Source: an uncultured Rhodobacter sp.
GTDB lineage: Bacteria > Pseudomonadota > Alphaproteobacteria > Rhodobacterales > Rhodobacteraceae
Assembly (NCBI GenBank): GCA_937901435.1
Contig: CALGTJ010000052.1
Coordinates: 1 to 7,567, forward strand
DNA: 7,567 nt
Direction: 5' to 3'
A model generated the notes under the pieces. It saw nothing but the letters and a program-made list of their open reading frames with translations, was not told the origin of the DNA and did no database searches. Within the stretch, counting starts at the first letter, position 1. Every line of letters begins with the position of its first letter. A program made the translations under genes and the position numbers. Below are positions 6,920 through 7,567 of the stretch, in pieces.

Positions 6920-6967
6920 GAATCACTCTGGGAATTCCAAGGAACAGCCCTTTGATTCGGCGGATTC
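6920..6967. promoter_or_regulatory. Cluster of three GANTC (CcrM-type) sites
   Basis: GANTC occurs at 6920-6924 (GAATC), 6954-6958 and 6963-6967 (both GATTC). In Alphaproteobacteria the cell-cycle methyltransferase CcrM methylates GANTC and can tune promoters of division genes. The sites are seen directly; methylation and any effect here are inference. Confidence 0.35.
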
Positions 6968-6987
6968 TGGCACATGGATTGAACTCG

Positions 6988-7002
6988 TCCCATGTTTTCC
7001 CA
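6988..7002 (-). promoter_or_regulatory. Putative MraZ operator pair D
   Basis: Two perfect TGGGA copies on the minus strand (7002-6998 and 6992-6988) are separated by AAACA, again a 10-bp period; a further single TGGGA on this strand is at 7027-7023. This is the best sequence match to TGGGN-N5-TGGGN in the window. It lies about 120-130 bp upstream of the divergent gene starting at 7121 and so may serve that gene as much as mraZ. Confidence 0.45.
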
Positions 7003-7051
7003 TGCCGTTGATCATCCTGGCGTCCCATGATCGCTGAAGAGGTGCCAATCC

Positions 7052-7077
7052 CCTGCTGTTGGCCTGCTGTTGGCCTG
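7052..7077. repeat. 11-bp tandem repeat upstream of the divergent gene
   Basis: CCTGCTGTTGG occurs twice head to tail (7052-7062 and 7063-7073), followed by a partial third copy CCTG (7074-7077). It lies 44-69 bp before the start of the plus-strand gene. It may be a simple slippage product or a helically phased binding site; no known motif was recognised. Confidence 0.6.
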
Positions 7078-7120
7078 ATTTTGAATTGTCGCTCTGCAGA
7101 TGGCCGCCTACAGAAGTGGG

Positions 7121-7567
7121 ATGCCTAGGTTTTTCAAATCCCTCACCCGCTCCAAGTCAGACGTCGCCCCGCTTATGTCTCATGCAGCGTTCAGTGCGAT
7201 TGTCCTGCCCGCCTTTGATGCGGTGCTGAGCCCTCTTGGCTTTCACCAGCGGCCAGATCGGCTTTGGGTGCGCAGCAATGACGCGCCGATCCGACAGATG
7301 TTTCATATTGCCCATTGGAAAGGCGCCACCGCCTCGCCAAGCTGGGGATTGTCCTTGGATTTCGTCCCCCATCGCGCCGGGGATCGGCTTGTCTGGCATC
7401 GTACCGACAAAACAGCGCGCGTCGACGCAGACCTGCGCGTGCACGATCTATCGGAGCCATATCACCTCTCGATGCTGGCGACAGAGACGGATTTGCGCGC
7501 GCGTTTGGCCCAAGTCTTGCCGCTCTCTCTTATGGACGCGCAAGACTTCTGGGACGCAGGCCGCACC
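7121..7567 (+). CDS. Uncharacterised protein, possibly DUF4304-like (partial, 3' end outside window)
   Basis: The frame from ATG at 7121 is open for 149 codons to the right edge and starts MPRFFKSLTRSK. Codon use favours G or C in third positions, as in the neighbouring genes, which supports real coding. No signal peptide or membrane segment is visible. Notable features are a helix-like LPAFDAVLSPLGF (about 30-42), a following basic and aromatic stretch with RLWVR (47-51), and alternating strands including WGLSLDFVPH. A long-helix, LGF, WxR pattern followed by strands recalls DUF4304 proteins, whose function is unknown; I hold this weakly. An in-frame ATG at 7100 would add 7 residues but has no ribosome binding site; 7121 has GAAGTGGG directly before it, at tight spacing. 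The gene is divergent from mraZ and shares its regulatory region, including a TGGGA copy at 7117-7121 that overlaps the start. Confidence 0.7.
   Translation, partial: MPRFFKSLTRSKSDVAPLMSHAAFSAIVLPAFDAVLSPLGFHQRPDRLWVRSNDAPIRQMFHIAHWKGATASPSWGLSLDFVPHRAGDRLVWHRTDKTARVDADLRVHDLSEPYHLSMLATETDLRARLAQVLPLSLMDAQDFWDAGRT

Larger units (their letters stand above)
6376..7120. other. Long regulatory intergenic region between divergent genes
   Basis: This stretch of about 745 bp separates mraZ from the divergent gene at 7121. Open frames on both strands exist but resemble no known protein and lack good ribosome binding sites. Positions 6376-6660 hold the leader RNA and its terminator. The part from about 6660 is less GC-rich than the genes around it and holds the promoter candidate, the TGGGA arrays, the 9-bp inverted repeat, the GANTC cluster and the 11-bp tandem repeat. 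TGGGA occurs eight times on the two strands between 6660 and 7125, against about one expected by chance. Confidence 0.7.

Noticed and set aside
6796..6993. Minus-strand 65-aa frame in the intergenic region.
   Set aside because: No ribosome binding site, no coding bias, and it overlaps the TGGGA array C.
7157..7460. Minus-strand frames of 95 and 89 aa near the right edge.
   Set aside because: Opposite to the plus-strand gene at 7121, which has the better third-position GC bias and stays open to the window end.
1..7567. Mobile elements, CRISPR arrays, tRNA or rRNA genes.
   Set aside because: No transposase-like protein, terminal repeats, spaced repeat array or tRNA-like cloverleaf was seen. 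The gene order is a conserved core operon.

Overview
This window holds the 5' end of a division and cell wall (dcw) gene cluster from an alphaproteobacterium. It is most likely a member of the Rhodobacteraceae (Roseobacter/Rhodobacter group). That assignment rests on the gene order mraZ-rsmH-ftsL-ftsI-murE-murF, the style of the MraZ and FtsL proteins, the GC-rich codon use, and above all a long mraZ leader with an intrinsic terminator. Such a leader is known from Rhodobacter sphaeroides as the source of the sRNA UpsM. The genus cannot be fixed by reading alone.

Layout: six genes lie on the minus strand and are read from right to left. They are mraZ (6375-5872), rsmH (5869-4865), ftsL (4868-4482), ftsI (4485-2698), murE (2608-1124) and murF (1127 to the left edge, truncated). 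Packing is very tight. mraZ and rsmH are 2 bp apart, and rsmH/ftsL, ftsL/ftsI and murE/murF each overlap by 3 bases (ATGA or GTGA). The only real gap inside the operon is about 90 bp between ftsI and murE, and it carries a 12-bp tandem repeat and a small hairpin.

The region from 6376 to 7120 has no convincing protein gene and is the most interesting part. Its proximal part reads as a leader of about 275 nt ahead of mraZ. It contains a strong Rho-independent terminator (10-bp perfect stem plus U-tract, 6445-6490). Termination there would release an RNA of about 207 nt, close in size and position to UpsM. A candidate promoter sits near 6658-6690. Around and beyond it the pentamer TGGGA is strongly over-represented (8 copies on both strands in about 460 bp). 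Several copies are in 10-bp-phased arrays of the TGGGN-N5-TGGGN type bound by MraZ in E. coli. The distal part also holds a 9-bp perfect inverted repeat, three clustered GANTC (CcrM-type) sites and an 11-bp tandem repeat.

A divergent plus-strand gene begins at 7121 and runs off the right edge. Its product is not recognised with confidence and may be DUF4304-like.

Together the operon encodes a transcriptional autoregulator (MraZ), a 16S rRNA methyltransferase (RsmH), two divisome proteins (FtsL and the septal transpeptidase FtsI), and two successive cytoplasmic ligases that build the peptidoglycan stem peptide (MurE adds meso-diaminopimelate, MurF adds D-Ala-D-Ala). Expression of the whole set is probably set by MraZ at the promoter and by partial termination in the leader.
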